Source: Pseudoips prasinana (taxonomy: Eukaryota > Arthropoda > Insecta > Lepidoptera > Nolidae). Taken from it: a stretch of 64,000 nucleotides of DNA. This document shows, piece by piece, positions 1 to 9,745 of the stretch (positions are counted from its first letter, which is position 1; each line of letters starts with the position of its first letter). The position numbers and the translations under genes were made by a program. Under the pieces are notes generated by a model. The model was not told where the DNA came from. It saw nothing but the letters and a program-made list of their open reading frames with translations, and ran no database searches. The stretch covers positions 11,160,001 to 11,224,000 of the forward strand of contig OX621237.1 of assembly GCA_951640165.1 (NCBI GenBank). The letters are read 5' to 3'.

Positions 1-92
1 ATAATTTATGGGTATTATCTAGGTTAATGTATTACAAAACTCATTGTTATTCATTGTGTTGGTACCGTTAACATTTGATATTACTAAATTAT

Positions 93-348
93 AATAATAA
101 TATATATAGGGACAATGACACACAGATCATCCTAGCCCCAAACTAAGCAAAGCTTGTACTATGGGTACCAGGCGACGATATACATACTTATATAGATAGA
201 TAAATACTTAAATACATAGAAAACATCCATGACTCAGAAAGAAATATTCGTGCTCATCACACAAATATTTGCACTTACCGGGATTCGAACCCAGGACCAC
301 CAGCTTCGTAGGCAGGAGCACTACCAACTAGGCTACGGTGACCATCTT
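93..348 (-). mobile_element. tRNA-derived SINE, family A, full length
   Basis: Read on the minus strand, the element begins with a tRNA-like head. Its box A is TAGCCTAGTTGG and its box B is GGTTCGAATCC, both close to the RNA polymerase III consensus. A middle part and a tail ending GGGACAATG plus an AT-rich repeat follow. An 8-bp direct repeat, TAAATTAT, flanks it at 85-92 and 349-356 and is the likely target duplication. Related copies lie at 26841, 30483, 58190 and 61940. Confidence 0.8.
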
Positions 349-732
349 TAAATTATTTTATTAAATTATGATCTAAGAGATTCTATAACATGGACAAGGG
401 AGTATAACAAACTTGTCAATTACACTCTGTCTCAACTCTCAAGTACGCATCTTGGTCTCAGAAGGTCTGGACACCGAGAACACCCGTTACCTAGAGCAAG
501 TCAAGACTCTCGTAATACAACACACCAACCAATATATCGGTCTCACCGAATGAGTCCTCCATGAACTTTTGTATGCATAGGTATTATTCAAATGTCCTCT
601 CCCATCCTAAGTCAGACGAGAGACCCGCGTAATACCGTAGAGCAATAGTTGCACAAAACATCTGAAAGTCTCAGGAATGGTAGCTAACTAGTGTTGGCTC
701 TGACCATAAATGCCAAATAGTAAAGATAAATC
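349..732. other. no recognisable feature
   Basis: No long reading frame, RNA gene or repeat is recognised between the family A SINE and the SINE C remnant. Confidence 0.5.
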
Positions 733-882
733 CGAGGCGGCCAGTCTCAACAGATATTAGCCATCTGCGCGAGACATATTATAGTGTTCAACTGTGTGCA
801 CTAACACAGGAGCACTTTCTATTCCATCAATCTCATGATCCGATGGGGCACCTAGGAAAACGACCGGAAAGAGGTTAGGTAA
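733..882 (-). mobile_element. degraded SINE, family C, 3' half
   Basis: The reverse complement follows the 3' half of the intact SINE C at 19749-20124, including the stretches around CCCATCGGATCATGAG, GATGGAATAGAAAGTGC and the ATATGTC...GCGCAGATGGCTAATCTC part. Many substitutions and missing ends show it is old. Confidence 0.6.
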
Positions 883-957
883 AGGAAAAGAAAAATAAAT
901 AAGACCTCTCACAAATGTTACGAAGAAAATAACAAGCTTGTTTAGTAAATAAAATAC

Positions 958-1004
958 AAAATTATTGTTCTCTTTTTCTTACAGAAAAAGAGAACAATAA
1001 TTTT
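958..1004. repeat. perfect 22-bp inverted repeat (hairpin)
   Basis: Arms at 958-979 and 983-1004 are perfect reverse complements with a 3-nt loop (TAC). No T-run terminator context or neighbouring gene explains it. It could be a fold-back mutation or the core of a small inverted-repeat element. Confidence 0.85.
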
Positions 1005-1171
1005 TATAATAATTAAGTAATAATAATTAAGTATTCTAATACCTATAATATTAATTACTCAAAAATAAATTATTAAGTACTTATTTGAAGAGCAATTGAC
1101 GGATGCTGGAGACGGAATTCTAACTACTAATATATTGTATGGATTGAAAGACAACGCTCATACTAGCGAAT

Positions 1172-2109
1172 TATACCTCTGTCTCACGTTTTAACAACCT
1201 TAACCCATCCAAATACTCAGTACTCACTTTTAGCAGGAAACGCTTCCCACTGTCAACATCGTACCAACTTAAGGGCCAAGTATTACCAAGATGCGACGGT
1301 GTACGTGACCTTGGTGTATATCATGATTCGAAGCTACAGTTTGACATACACATCGAGCAAACTATCGCCAAAGCATCAAGAGCATTGGGTTTTGTAATGA
1401 GGTTATCTAGGTGCTTTAAAAAAGCTAAAACATTTAAAATACTTTATTGCACTTTCGTAAGAAGTCATCTGGAATATGCCTCACAAATATGGAATCCCTG
1501 TTACAATAAATATATTGATCGCCTTGAAAATATTCAAAAACGTTTTATGAAGTTCCTTTGTTATCGTCTCAAAATCCCTTACAGTTCTACGAATTACTTA
1601 GACCTATGTAAGAAGTTCCACATTCAACCTCTAATAAATCGAAGGCGTTTGGCTGATTGCACGTTTTTATTAAAGCTGTTATCTAATGAGATTGACTGTC
1701 CCCATACTTTACAGAAACTGCACTTTAACGTTCCCCAAAGATCGTCTAGATTTAATACACCTATATCTATTCCATTGTCGTCGACTAATTATAGGCAAAA
1801 TTCATATATAGTACGAGCGAGCAAGGATTTTAATAAATTATGTAAAAAGTTTGATTTTGACCCATTTAATACCAAGAGCGAGGTGGCACGCAGGCAACTG
1901 AACCTTAATTTTTTCCAATAACTTTTAATATAATAATATGTCTTCAGCTACTCTGTTTAAGAGTAAAATCGGAAGCATTGTATGTGTGTATCAGTCGCTA
2001 TCCGTGGAAACCTGTAATTTTTCCTATTATGGCTTTATGTTACCTATTATGGCAATAATATTTTTTATGTATAGCTGTTGGTTTTCCAAACAATAAATAA
2101 ATAAATAAA
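1172..2109 (+). pseudogene. 3' part of a Jockey/CR1-type LINE (RT thumb and C-terminus)
   Basis: A 5'-truncated non-LTR retrotransposon. The open frame runs from about 1172 to the TAA at 1919-1921. At 1202 it reads NPSKYSVLTFSRKR, and further on VRDLGVYHDSKLQFDIHI; this is the usual region after the RT catalytic block in Jockey/CR1 polymerases. The C-terminal part includes FVRSHLEYASQIWNP, another family hallmark. The catalytic YADD box and the endonuclease are missing, so the copy cannot move itself. After the stop comes a 3' UTR of about 185 bp ending in an AAAT repeat (2093-2109), the expected LINE tail. The clade inside the superfamily is uncertain. Confidence 0.8.
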
Positions 2110-2114
2110 TCTAT

Positions 2115-2230
2115 TTCGCTGACAACCGGCCTCACAATAACAACTTATGGGTCACACAAATAGTTGTCCGCCGTGTAACTCGAACACGAAACACGAAACC
2201 CCTGAGTTAGCAGCTAAGCGGCCCCTTTAA
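2115..2230 (-). mobile_element. SINE family E, truncated remnant
   Basis: It shares the segment TTATGGGTCACACAAATAGT and the following degenerate tRNA-like head, rich in CGAAACACGAAAC, with copies at 38600-38786 and 46110-46310. It sits directly after the A-rich tail of the preceding LINE. Confidence 0.55.
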
Positions 2231-2779
2231 CTATTTCATCACAATTCTAGTAACAAAAGAAGACGTCAAACGAGACGGAAGTGGGTCCTTATTTCCCTCC
2301 GCAATATGCAGGTGGCATCAATGTACTTTTGTTTTAATTTTTTATAATTATTAGAATTTAATTTTAAGTAATGAATATGATCCTTATTGTTAAGTTCTTT
2401 TTCAACTATTCAGTGGGTACAATATTGTGGCGAGCGGTCAGGGGATTGGAAAAGAAACACAGTTGGTTGACCACGAAAATCACGGAAACACACTTACTTA
2501 GAGTCACGTCGACTAGCTATCTGTTCTCTCTCTCTCTCTGTCTGTAGCCACATGTGGCGCACTTCAGAGTCCCGTGACGACTACTGCCAAAGCTAAAGTC
2601 CCGACGTGCATGGCACTCTTCTCACTGTATAGGGAACACTTGACATGTTTGCTTTCCCTGATCACTAGCACTTGATCAATTTTCTTCTTAATTCGTCTTC
2701 CATTTCACTTGAATTAAAACTAACATTTTTGCTTTGATATTCCGCTTATTATATTCCTAAATTGTTTCAAATTTTATTA
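2231..2779. other. no gene recognised; short CT microsatellite
   Basis: The only clear structure is a (CT)n run near 2523-2541. Weak similarity to known repeats cannot be excluded. Confidence 0.5.
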
Positions 2780-3090
2780 TATTTCAAAAGTCATTCTTTT
2801 CTTTCGAGAAGCTTCACATATATGACCGATAAATGTAATGTTTTTGTCCTTCTCTTCATCAATCACCTCGTTTTCGCTCATAAAACTCGCACCAACTCTT
2901 TCTTTTTATTCAGGAAATATCTAATGTCAAATTTTGCATTAAGAGTTTTGTATCTCCTTTTCATCAGCTATCGTTTTTCTTATGTTCTGATATTGTCTAG
3001 AACATTCTAGCGATGTTATTTAAGCAACCAAAAACTCTTAGTTGCACTAGGGTTCAAAGCCCGAACGTGAGAATATCATTGCCGTGTTCG
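2780..3090 (+). repeat. unclassified dispersed repeat X, copy 1
   Basis: A T-rich block sharing several ordered segments with 19418-20372: CATTCTTTTCTTTC near its start, then TCTAATGTCAA, CCTTTTCATC and GAACGTG near its end. The short open frame inside (2762-3010) is low-complexity, has no counterpart in copy 2, and is not called as a gene. No terminal repeats or tRNA-like boxes were found, so the class is unknown. Confidence 0.6.
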
Positions 3091-3479
3091 ATTTATTTAT
3101 TCTAAACATTTAAAAAGTTGTGCATAAATTTTAAAGTCCTTTAATGTATTAACTTCGATTATTACATTGAATTTGAATTATTTAAATTTGACTTATGAAT
3201 AAATTATGAAAATGTTGTAACATTAAATAATAAAATTTTTATATTTTTACTTTTGTATGTCGCCTTTCTACCCGAAATAATCACATTTTGAACAAAAAAG
3301 GAACTTTGTTAACAGTCCTTTGGTGGAAAATATAGTATAAGTCGTCCCTCGACAGTCGACAATAGTCTGGGACTCAAAAGAAGGACGATATAACTTTTTC
3401 GGCACGCTATGATAAAATATCGTGTAGGTATTATAACAAAATATATTTTATTTCATTATGTCTCGCCGTGTAGTTTCCA
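3091..3479. other. AT-rich, no recognisable feature
   Basis: No coding frame or repeat is recognised. Confidence 0.45.
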
Positions 3480-3768
3480 GTCCAGTAAGAATAACAGGGC
3501 CACCCTTACCATCCCGTGCGTACAAGTGACTAAGGGATACACCAAATAGTCGGGCAGCAGTGCTTCCCATGTACTAACTTCCGCAACTTAACCGCATTTA
3601 GATGCGGTCGTCAACTTGCATGCCAAGTGCAATGATTTTTTTTTATACAAACTGGTTGGCATACGACCCACCTGTTGATAAGTGATCACTACGGCAACAC
3701 CCTCCAAATGGTGACATAATAGAAGGCTTTGGGGAGGCAAATGTCCAGCAGAGAACAATATCAGGCTA
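3480..3768 (+). mobile_element. RTE-derived short element, subfamily 2, with nested insertion
   Basis: It reads GACTAAGGGATACA, then TTGCATGCCAAGTGC, ACCCTCCAAATGGTGACA and TTTGGGGAGGCAAATGTCCA, followed by a short tail. The last block matches the 3' end of the RTE element at 6900-6957, so it is a non-autonomous relative. The copy at 17087-17288 has the same layout. A LINE 3' end at 3631-3688 interrupts it, and the intact RTE inserted into its tail. Confidence 0.7.
3631..3688 (-). mobile_element. 3' tip of a CR1-like LINE inserted in the short element
   Basis: On the minus strand it reads TGATCACTTATCAACAGGTG and ends in an A-run (TATAAAAAAAA). This parallels the tail of the element at 51535-51842, which reads GATCACTTACCATCAGGTGA. 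It splits the host between CCAAGTGC and CTACGGCAAC. Confidence 0.6.
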
Positions 3769-3783
3769 ATGATCATACATCAT
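3769..3783. repeat. 15-bp target-site duplication, left copy of the RTE insertion
   Basis: ATGATCATACATCAT is repeated exactly at 6958-6972, on the other side of the RTE element. The first two or three bases may belong to the GAT-rich 3' tail, so the true duplication is at least 12 bp. Its perfection points to a fairly recent insertion. Confidence 0.85.
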
Positions 3784-6700
3784 TGCTGTGTGGTGACGGC
3801 CTAAGAATATCACCACCCCCTCTCATCCCGTGGGGGGACGTAAAAGTCGTCCCGAGGGAATATATACCAGAGAACGGGCAGCAGCGTTCTCCTGAGTACC
3901 ATGTCCACCTTACTGCGATCGCCAACCCGTCTGCCAAGCGTGGCGATTATGGCAAATCCCCTCAAATGATGGACACAACCAAACCGCGGCCCCCAGTCCC
4001 CGGCAGCCCTGCTATTCCCAGCCGTGGTAACAGCCGTGGTTACGGCAGGGCAGGGGGTGCTAAGAATCCCCGGCAGATTCCGCGTTACCAACACCGACGA
4101 CCTCTGGCCCTGGCAACATATAACACACGTACACTGCGGTCCGACGAGAAGATAACCGAACTGGAGGAAGAATTGAGCAGGTTACATTGGGATATTGTAG
4201 GATTATCTGAAGTCCGAAGAGAGGGGGAGGACTCGATAATACTGAAATCCGGAAACCTGCTCTATTACCGGGAGGGTGACCAAATATCCCAAGGTGGTGT
4301 CGGTTTCATAGTCCACAAGTCCCTCGTGAACAACCTAGTGAAAATCGAGAGTGTGTCGACGAGGGTTGCGTACCTTATACTCAGAATCACCAAGCGGTAT
4401 TCGTTGAAGGTTATACAGGTATACGCACCCACTTCGACACACTCCGACGATGAAGTCGAGGTTATGTATGAGGACATATCCAGAGCCATACATACCTCTA
4501 ACTCCTATTTCACTGTGGTCATGGGGGACTTCAACGCGAAGCTGGGCAAACGATTCGGTAATGAGCTGAGAGTGGGGCAATTTGGAACTGGTGACCGGAA
4601 CCCCCGGGGCCAAATGTTGGCCGACTTCATGGAGAAGGAGGGACTCTTTATGATGAATTCCTTCTTCAGGAAGCCGGATCACCGCAAATGGACCTGGGTG
4701 AGCCCCGATGGTAAAACATAAAATGAGATAGACTTTATCTTGTCGACGAGACGACAGATGTTCAATGATGTCTCCGTGATCAATGCAGTTAAAACCGGGA
4801 GCGATCACAGACTGGTCAGAGGCTCATTAAACCTTAATGTCAAACTCCAGAGGTCCCGACTGATAAAGTCTACGCTCCGACCCTTACCTATCCACGTCCA
4901 AAACCCCGAACCATTTCAGCTCGAACTGCAAAACCGTTTCGAATGCCTAGCAGACTGCGAGGAAGTGGACTCATACTATGACAGGCTCGTAGAAGCTGTC
5001 CATACGGCTGGGTCTAAGGTCTTCAAGGCCCGTCGTACAAACAGAACTAAAAAGATCTCTGACTTTACCCTGCAACTTATGGAAGATAGACGGAAAATGG
5101 TTCTGACATCCTCAGATGATGCTACCAGATATCGGCGGCTCAACAGACAGATCTCAAAGTCTTTGACTCGCGACACGCGGAAATTTAATACAATTAGTAT
5201 TAAAGAGGTCATCGAGCGGAACAAAGGCTCCAAAGCGTTCGCAAGAGCTCTGTCTGTTGGACAGAGCCAACTGACGAAGCTGAAGACTGAGGATGGTAGA
5301 ATCGTCACGTCTAAACCTGAGTTGCTGGGAGAGATCGAGAAGTTCTACGGACAGTTATATACGACAACACAGCCACCTGTCAAAAGTCATGCCTCAGATC
5401 CCAGAGCACGACTAACCCGACATTACACCGAAGACATCCCGGACGTCAGCCTGTACGAGATTAGAATGGCTCTCAAACAACTCAAGAACAACAAGGCGCC
5501 TGGTGATGATGGAGTTACAGCAGAGCTTCTGAAGGCGGGTGGTACACCAATCCTACGGGCCCTTCAGAAGTTATTTAACTCCGTCATACTAGATGGTCAG
5601 ACGCCACAAGCATGGCACAGAAGTGTGGTGGTGCTCTTCTTCAAAAAGGGCGACAAAACCCTATTGAAGAATTATAGACCCATCACACTGCTGAGCCATG
5701 TTTACAAGTTGTTTTCGAGGGTCGTTACGAATCGTCTCGCGCGCAGGTTTGACGACTTCCAGCCTCCCGAACAAGCCGGTTTCCGAAAAGGCTTTAGCAC
5801 CATAGACCACATACATACGCTGCGGCAAGTTATACAGAAGACCGAAGAGTATAACAAGCCACTGTGCTTAGCGTTTGTGGACTATGAGAAAGCCTTTGAT
5901 TCTATCGAAACATGGGCCGTGCTGAGGTCTCTCATAAGGTGCCAAATTGACTACCGGTATATCGAGGTGATAAAGTGTTTGTATGAAAACGCCACTATGT
6001 CAGTGCGACTCCAGGACCAGATCTCGAAACCTATCCACTGGCAGCGAGGCGTGAGACAGGGAGATGTAATATCTCCGAAACTGTTCACCGCTGCATTGGA
6101 AGACGTCTTCAAGCTTCTGGACTGGAAAGGCTTTGGCATCATTGTCAATGGCGAGTACATCACTCACCTTCGATTTGCCGACGATATCGTAGTCATGGCT
6201 GAGACCATGGAAGACCTCGGTACAATGCTCGATGACCTCAGCAGAGTCTCTCAACAAGTGGGTCTGAAAATAAACATGGATAAGACGAAAATCATGTCAA
6301 ACGTCCATGTTACACCCACTCAATTGAAAGCTGGTGACTCTGCACTTGAAGTTGTAGAGAACTATATTTACCTAGGACAGACCATCCAACTAGGTAGGTC
6401 CAACTTCGAGAAGGAGGTCAATCGTAGAATCCAACTCGGCTGGGCAGCGTTCGGGAAGCTACGTAACATCTTCTCGTCCAAAATACCGCAGTGTCTCAAG
6501 TCGAAAGTCTTCGACCAGTGTGTGTTGCCAGTGATGACATACGGAACAGAGACGTGGTCGCTCACTATGGGCCTTATTAGAAGGCTCAAGGTCACCCAAA
6601 GAGCAATGGAGAGGGCTATGCTCGGAGTTTCCCTGCGGGATCGCATCAGAAATGTCGAAATCCGCAGGCGAACCAAAGTCACCGACATAGCCCGAAGAAT

Positions 6701-6957
6701 TGCAAAGCTGAAGTGGCAGTGGGCAGGGCACATAGCTCGTAGAGCCGACGGCCGTTGGGGCAGAAAGGTTCTCGAGTGGCGACCACGAACCGGAAGACGC
6801 AGCGTGGGCAGGCCCCCTACAAGATGGACCGATGATCTTGTGCGGGTCGCTGGAAACTGCTGGATGCGAGTAGCGCAAGACCGGCAATTGTGGAGATCTT
6901 TGGGGGAGGCCTTTGTCCAGCAGTGGACGTCTTTCGGCTGATATGATGTTGATGATG
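3784..6957 (+). mobile_element. full-length RTE-clade non-LTR retrotransposon
   Basis: A complete element of about 3.17 kb: a 5' UTR of about 180 bp (3784-3965), one long reading frame for apurinic-type endonuclease and reverse transcriptase, almost no 3' UTR, and a short GAT-rich tail instead of poly(A). This layout, and a single ORF ending a few bases before a simple-repeat tail, are typical of the RTE clade. A perfect duplication flanks it. It lies in the tail of an older RTE-derived short element. Its 5' UTR and 3' end are the two parts found fused in the short elements elsewhere in the window. One premature stop in the ORF would make this copy non-autonomous. Confidence 0.9.
3966..6941 (+). 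pseudogene. RTE endonuclease-reverse transcriptase ORF, intact except one stop
   Basis: I place the start at the ATG at 3966 (or 3969), the first in frame after the 5' target duplication; the frame is open upstream, but those codons are partly flanking DNA. The frame holds 992 codons, normal for RTE. The endonuclease part shows GLSEVRREGE, QVYAPTSTHSDDEVE, VMGDFNAKLG and TGSDHRLV. The RT part shows KAPGDDGVTAELLK, NYRPITLLS, FVDYEKAFDSI, GVRQGDVISPKLFTAALED and the catalytic FADDIV, then WAGHIARR and GRPPTRWTDDL near the C-terminus. A single TAA at 4719-4721 interrupts the endonuclease before NEIDFIL. The frame is the same on both sides, so one base change, probably from a lysine or glutamine codon, explains it. 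No frameshift was found. A second, degraded copy of the C-terminus lies at 54660-55115. Confidence 0.9.
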
Positions 6958-7007
6958 ATGATCATACATCATCTCTTTAGTTACTGCTCAACTGCGTAAC
7001 ATATTGA

Positions 7008-7211
7008 AGAGCATCTAGAATCTCACTGATTAGTCCATTTACGGGTGACCATAGTGGTCTTATTTCTGATCGTATTTATGCTTCTGGCCACGTAAAGCTG
7101 TTGATCCCGGTTGTACTCGCTAGGCAACAAGGCGATAAGCCACATCAGACGCCTATTGGGCATCTTGACCAACCACTGCGCACCGGACAAAGAAAAGTAT
7201 TTATTACATAA
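7008..7211 (+). pseudogene. C-terminal remnant of LINE ORF1
   Basis: An open frame without a start reads through SPFTGDHSGLISDRIYASG and ends with RKVFIT and a TAA at 7209-7211. No zinc knuckle is left in the surviving 67 codons. The stop codon overlaps the ORF2 start (TAATG at 7209-7213), which supports assignment as ORF1 of the same element. Its left end is an in-frame stop at 7005-7007, close to the element's broken 5' edge. Confidence 0.6.
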
Positions 7212-9643
7212 TGATAATAATGGATAAAGCAGTAAAAATTATCAGTTTCAATTGCAAATGTGTAAAAACGTCAATTGACTGTATTAGACGACTGTGTGTT
7301 ACAGCTGACGTTATAGCGTTACAAGAAACTTGGTTACTGCCCCACGACTTGACGTTTCTCGGCAGTGTGCATGATGACTTTGCATTTGCACTGGGACCTC
7401 TGCGGTGGACACTTCGGCTGGAATACTACGAGGTAGGCCCTACGGAGGAGTTGCACTCCTCTGGAGGAAAAGTTTATTCTCATCTGTGACGGTTGTAAAC
7501 TGTAGTAGTGCTCGTATTACTGCAATACAGATAAAACAATCAAGTAATAGTTTACTTGTATTTTCAGTCTATATGCCTACTTGCTGTGCTGATAATATAA
7601 CTGAGTTTACTGAGTGTTTAAGTGAGATGAACGCTATAATAGAAAATAGTGATATTCAATATGTGTATATGTTAGGTGACTATAACGCGCACCCTAATGA
7701 ACGTTTTCACTATGAACTGTTAAAATTTTGTGAGGAACAGTATTGGATCTGCATGGACAGCGAGTTACTACCACGTGGCTCGTATACATACGTGAGTGAT
7801 GCGCACGGGTGCAAGCGATGGCTTGACCATTGCATCGTTACTGAGGCCGCGGGTCAAACTATATCTCGTGTAGAAGTATTGTACGGCACTTATTGGTCCG
7901 ATCACTTTCCCATTCAAATAGAATGTAACCTAAGTATAGTGGAGTCCAATATTCCACTAAGTAAGCTTTTAAATAGTAAGGTTTTATGGGGCGAACGAGA
8001 CTTAGAACAAATTAGGATGTACGAAAAACTATGTAATTCAGGTTTATGTGAAATAGATTTCCCCCTAGAGTGTATTAATTGTGCGGATAACATATGCGGC
8101 GATGTAACTCACGGAGTGGTTCTAGACAATATGTACACAAAAATCATTGATGTACTTTCAACATCTGCTGAGATGACCGCTACAGGTATTAAACAAAAAT
8201 GTTATAAACCGTTAACTGGTTGGAATAGACATGTTAGAAGTGCTCACTTTCAGGCTCGGCTTGCTTTTCAGATGTGGCTTTTATTTGGAAATCCAACTTC
8301 AGGAACTATTTACGAGAATATGCGAAATACACGTAAGAATTTTAAAGATAAATTAAAGTGGTGTCGCAACAACCAAGCACAAATAAAACTAGACATTATG
8401 GCTGAGCAGCGCAAATCCAAAGATTTCGGGAAGTTTTGGAAGAGTACCTCTAAACTGAACACCAAGCCGAGTCTGCCTGTGAGCGTGGCTGGAATTTGTG
8501 ACCCTCAAGCCATTTCAAATTTATTTGTAAAACAGTACCAAGTTGACCCCTTGTTGGGATCGGCTACGCCCATGTCTTCGTCGGTGATTGGCGCGGAGGT
8601 AAGTTCCCCGTGTTTAAGGGTTTTGGCCAAGGAAATAGTTGAGGTAATTAGAAAGATGGTCGGAGGCAAGTCCCCGGGACATGACCACCTCAGCGTCGAG
8701 CACCTGCGATACGCGAGAATTCATTTACCAAGGGTGTTGGCAACCTTTTATTCATTATGTATAAGTCACTCGTACTTGCCAGATAAGCTTATGAAGACCA
8801 TAGTGGTGCCAAAAGTAAAAAACAGAACGGGTGATGTTACAGATCCCGCAAACTATAGGCCTATTTCCTTGGCGACTGTTACAGCTAAAGTACTGGACTG
8901 TCTGCTTGACGCACATATGGCGAGTCGTATAAATCTTCACGATGCCCAATTTGGTTTCAGACCTGGACTATCGACGGAGACTGCCATAATGTGTCTTAAG
9001 CAGACTGTTCAGTATTATGCTGACAGGAAAACACCGGTCAATGCATGTTTTCTGGATTTATCGAGGGCATTTGACCTGGTGTCTTACGATATCCTGTGGG
9101 AAAAACTGCGGAAGGAAAGCAGCGTTGACTGTATGGTTATTTCCTTATTTAAATTTTGGTACGAGAATCAGACCAACTATGTCAGGTGGGGTGGAACTCT
9201 ATCCGATGTGTATGGATTGAAGTGCGGAGTGAGACAGGGGGGCATTACCTCACCTCGTCTCTTTAACCTATACATTAATCAGCTGCTTGTTGAACTCAGC
9301 AGCACCCATATAGGCTGTCACATTGACGGCGTTTGTATTAACAATATAAGTTACGCTGATGACATGGTGCTGCTGAGTCCATCAATAAGCGCACTCCGGC
9401 GACAATGTGTTCAGGATGCTGTTGGGTCTTCCACGCTTTTGTAGCGCTTCCGGGATGTTCACCGAGACCAGGGTTGATGGTTTTCATGCAGTTATACGGA
9501 AACGGTGCGCTTCTATTCTCGGTAGAATACGTGCTAGCTCCCACAGCATCCTGAGTGTATTGTGTGATAGATGGGATAGCCCCATGCTGGCTCACTGGAT
9601 ACGGCTGCACGCGTGGGTGTCAGCCGTTTCAACTTTTGTGTAA
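7211..9643 (+). pseudogene. LINE ORF2: endonuclease and reverse transcriptase, frameshifted and internally deleted
   Basis: ORF2 begins at the ATG at 7211 with KIISFNCKCVKTSID and ALQETWLL, the start of an APE-type endonuclease. Around 7395-7405 the frame shifts, consistent with loss of one base; it resumes as VDTSAGILRGRPYGGVALL. Further motifs are VYMLGDYNAHP, YWSDHFPI, GGKSPGHDHLSVEHL, NYRPISLA, FLDLSRAFDLV, GVRQGGITSPRLFNLYINQL and catalytic YADDMVLL at about residues 640-650 of the second frame. The frame then ends early at 9444. From about 9405 another frame gives FRMLLGLPRFCSASGMF and SVLCDRWDSPMLAHWIRLHA up to 9643, which is the normal C-terminus. The RT thumb between them, on the order of 100 or more residues, is missing, so a deletion at about 9400-9410 joins the two parts. 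The copy is inactive. Confidence 0.85.
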
Positions 9644-9745
9644 GAGCCTCTTTTACTAACACTAGGTTAAGACTTTTACTAACAATATATGGAAATTTAT
9701 TCTGAAATAAATGATTAATAATAATTAATAATAATAATAATTATA

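Larger units (their letters stand above)
6973..9745 (+). mobile_element. 5'-truncated CR1/Rex1-like LINE
   Basis: It starts at or near the right target duplication of the RTE, which means the RTE inserted at its left edge or just before it. It contains the last part of ORF1, ORF2 with endonuclease and RT, and a 3' UTR of about 100 bp with an AATAAA-like signal, ending in a TAA/TAATAAT repeat (about 9715-9745). The last 100 bp recur at 41205-41322, which confirms the 3' end. The exact 5' border is not visible. The clade call rests on the RT motifs and the two-ORF layout. Confidence 0.8.

Noticed and set aside
3729..3965. ATG at 3729 as the RTE start.
   Set aside because: It lies upstream of the target duplication, in the older flanking element.
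4335..4808. A 157-codon frame on the minus strand inside the RTE ORF, and several similar ones up to 6965.
   Set aside because: Antisense shadows of the retrotransposon ORF.
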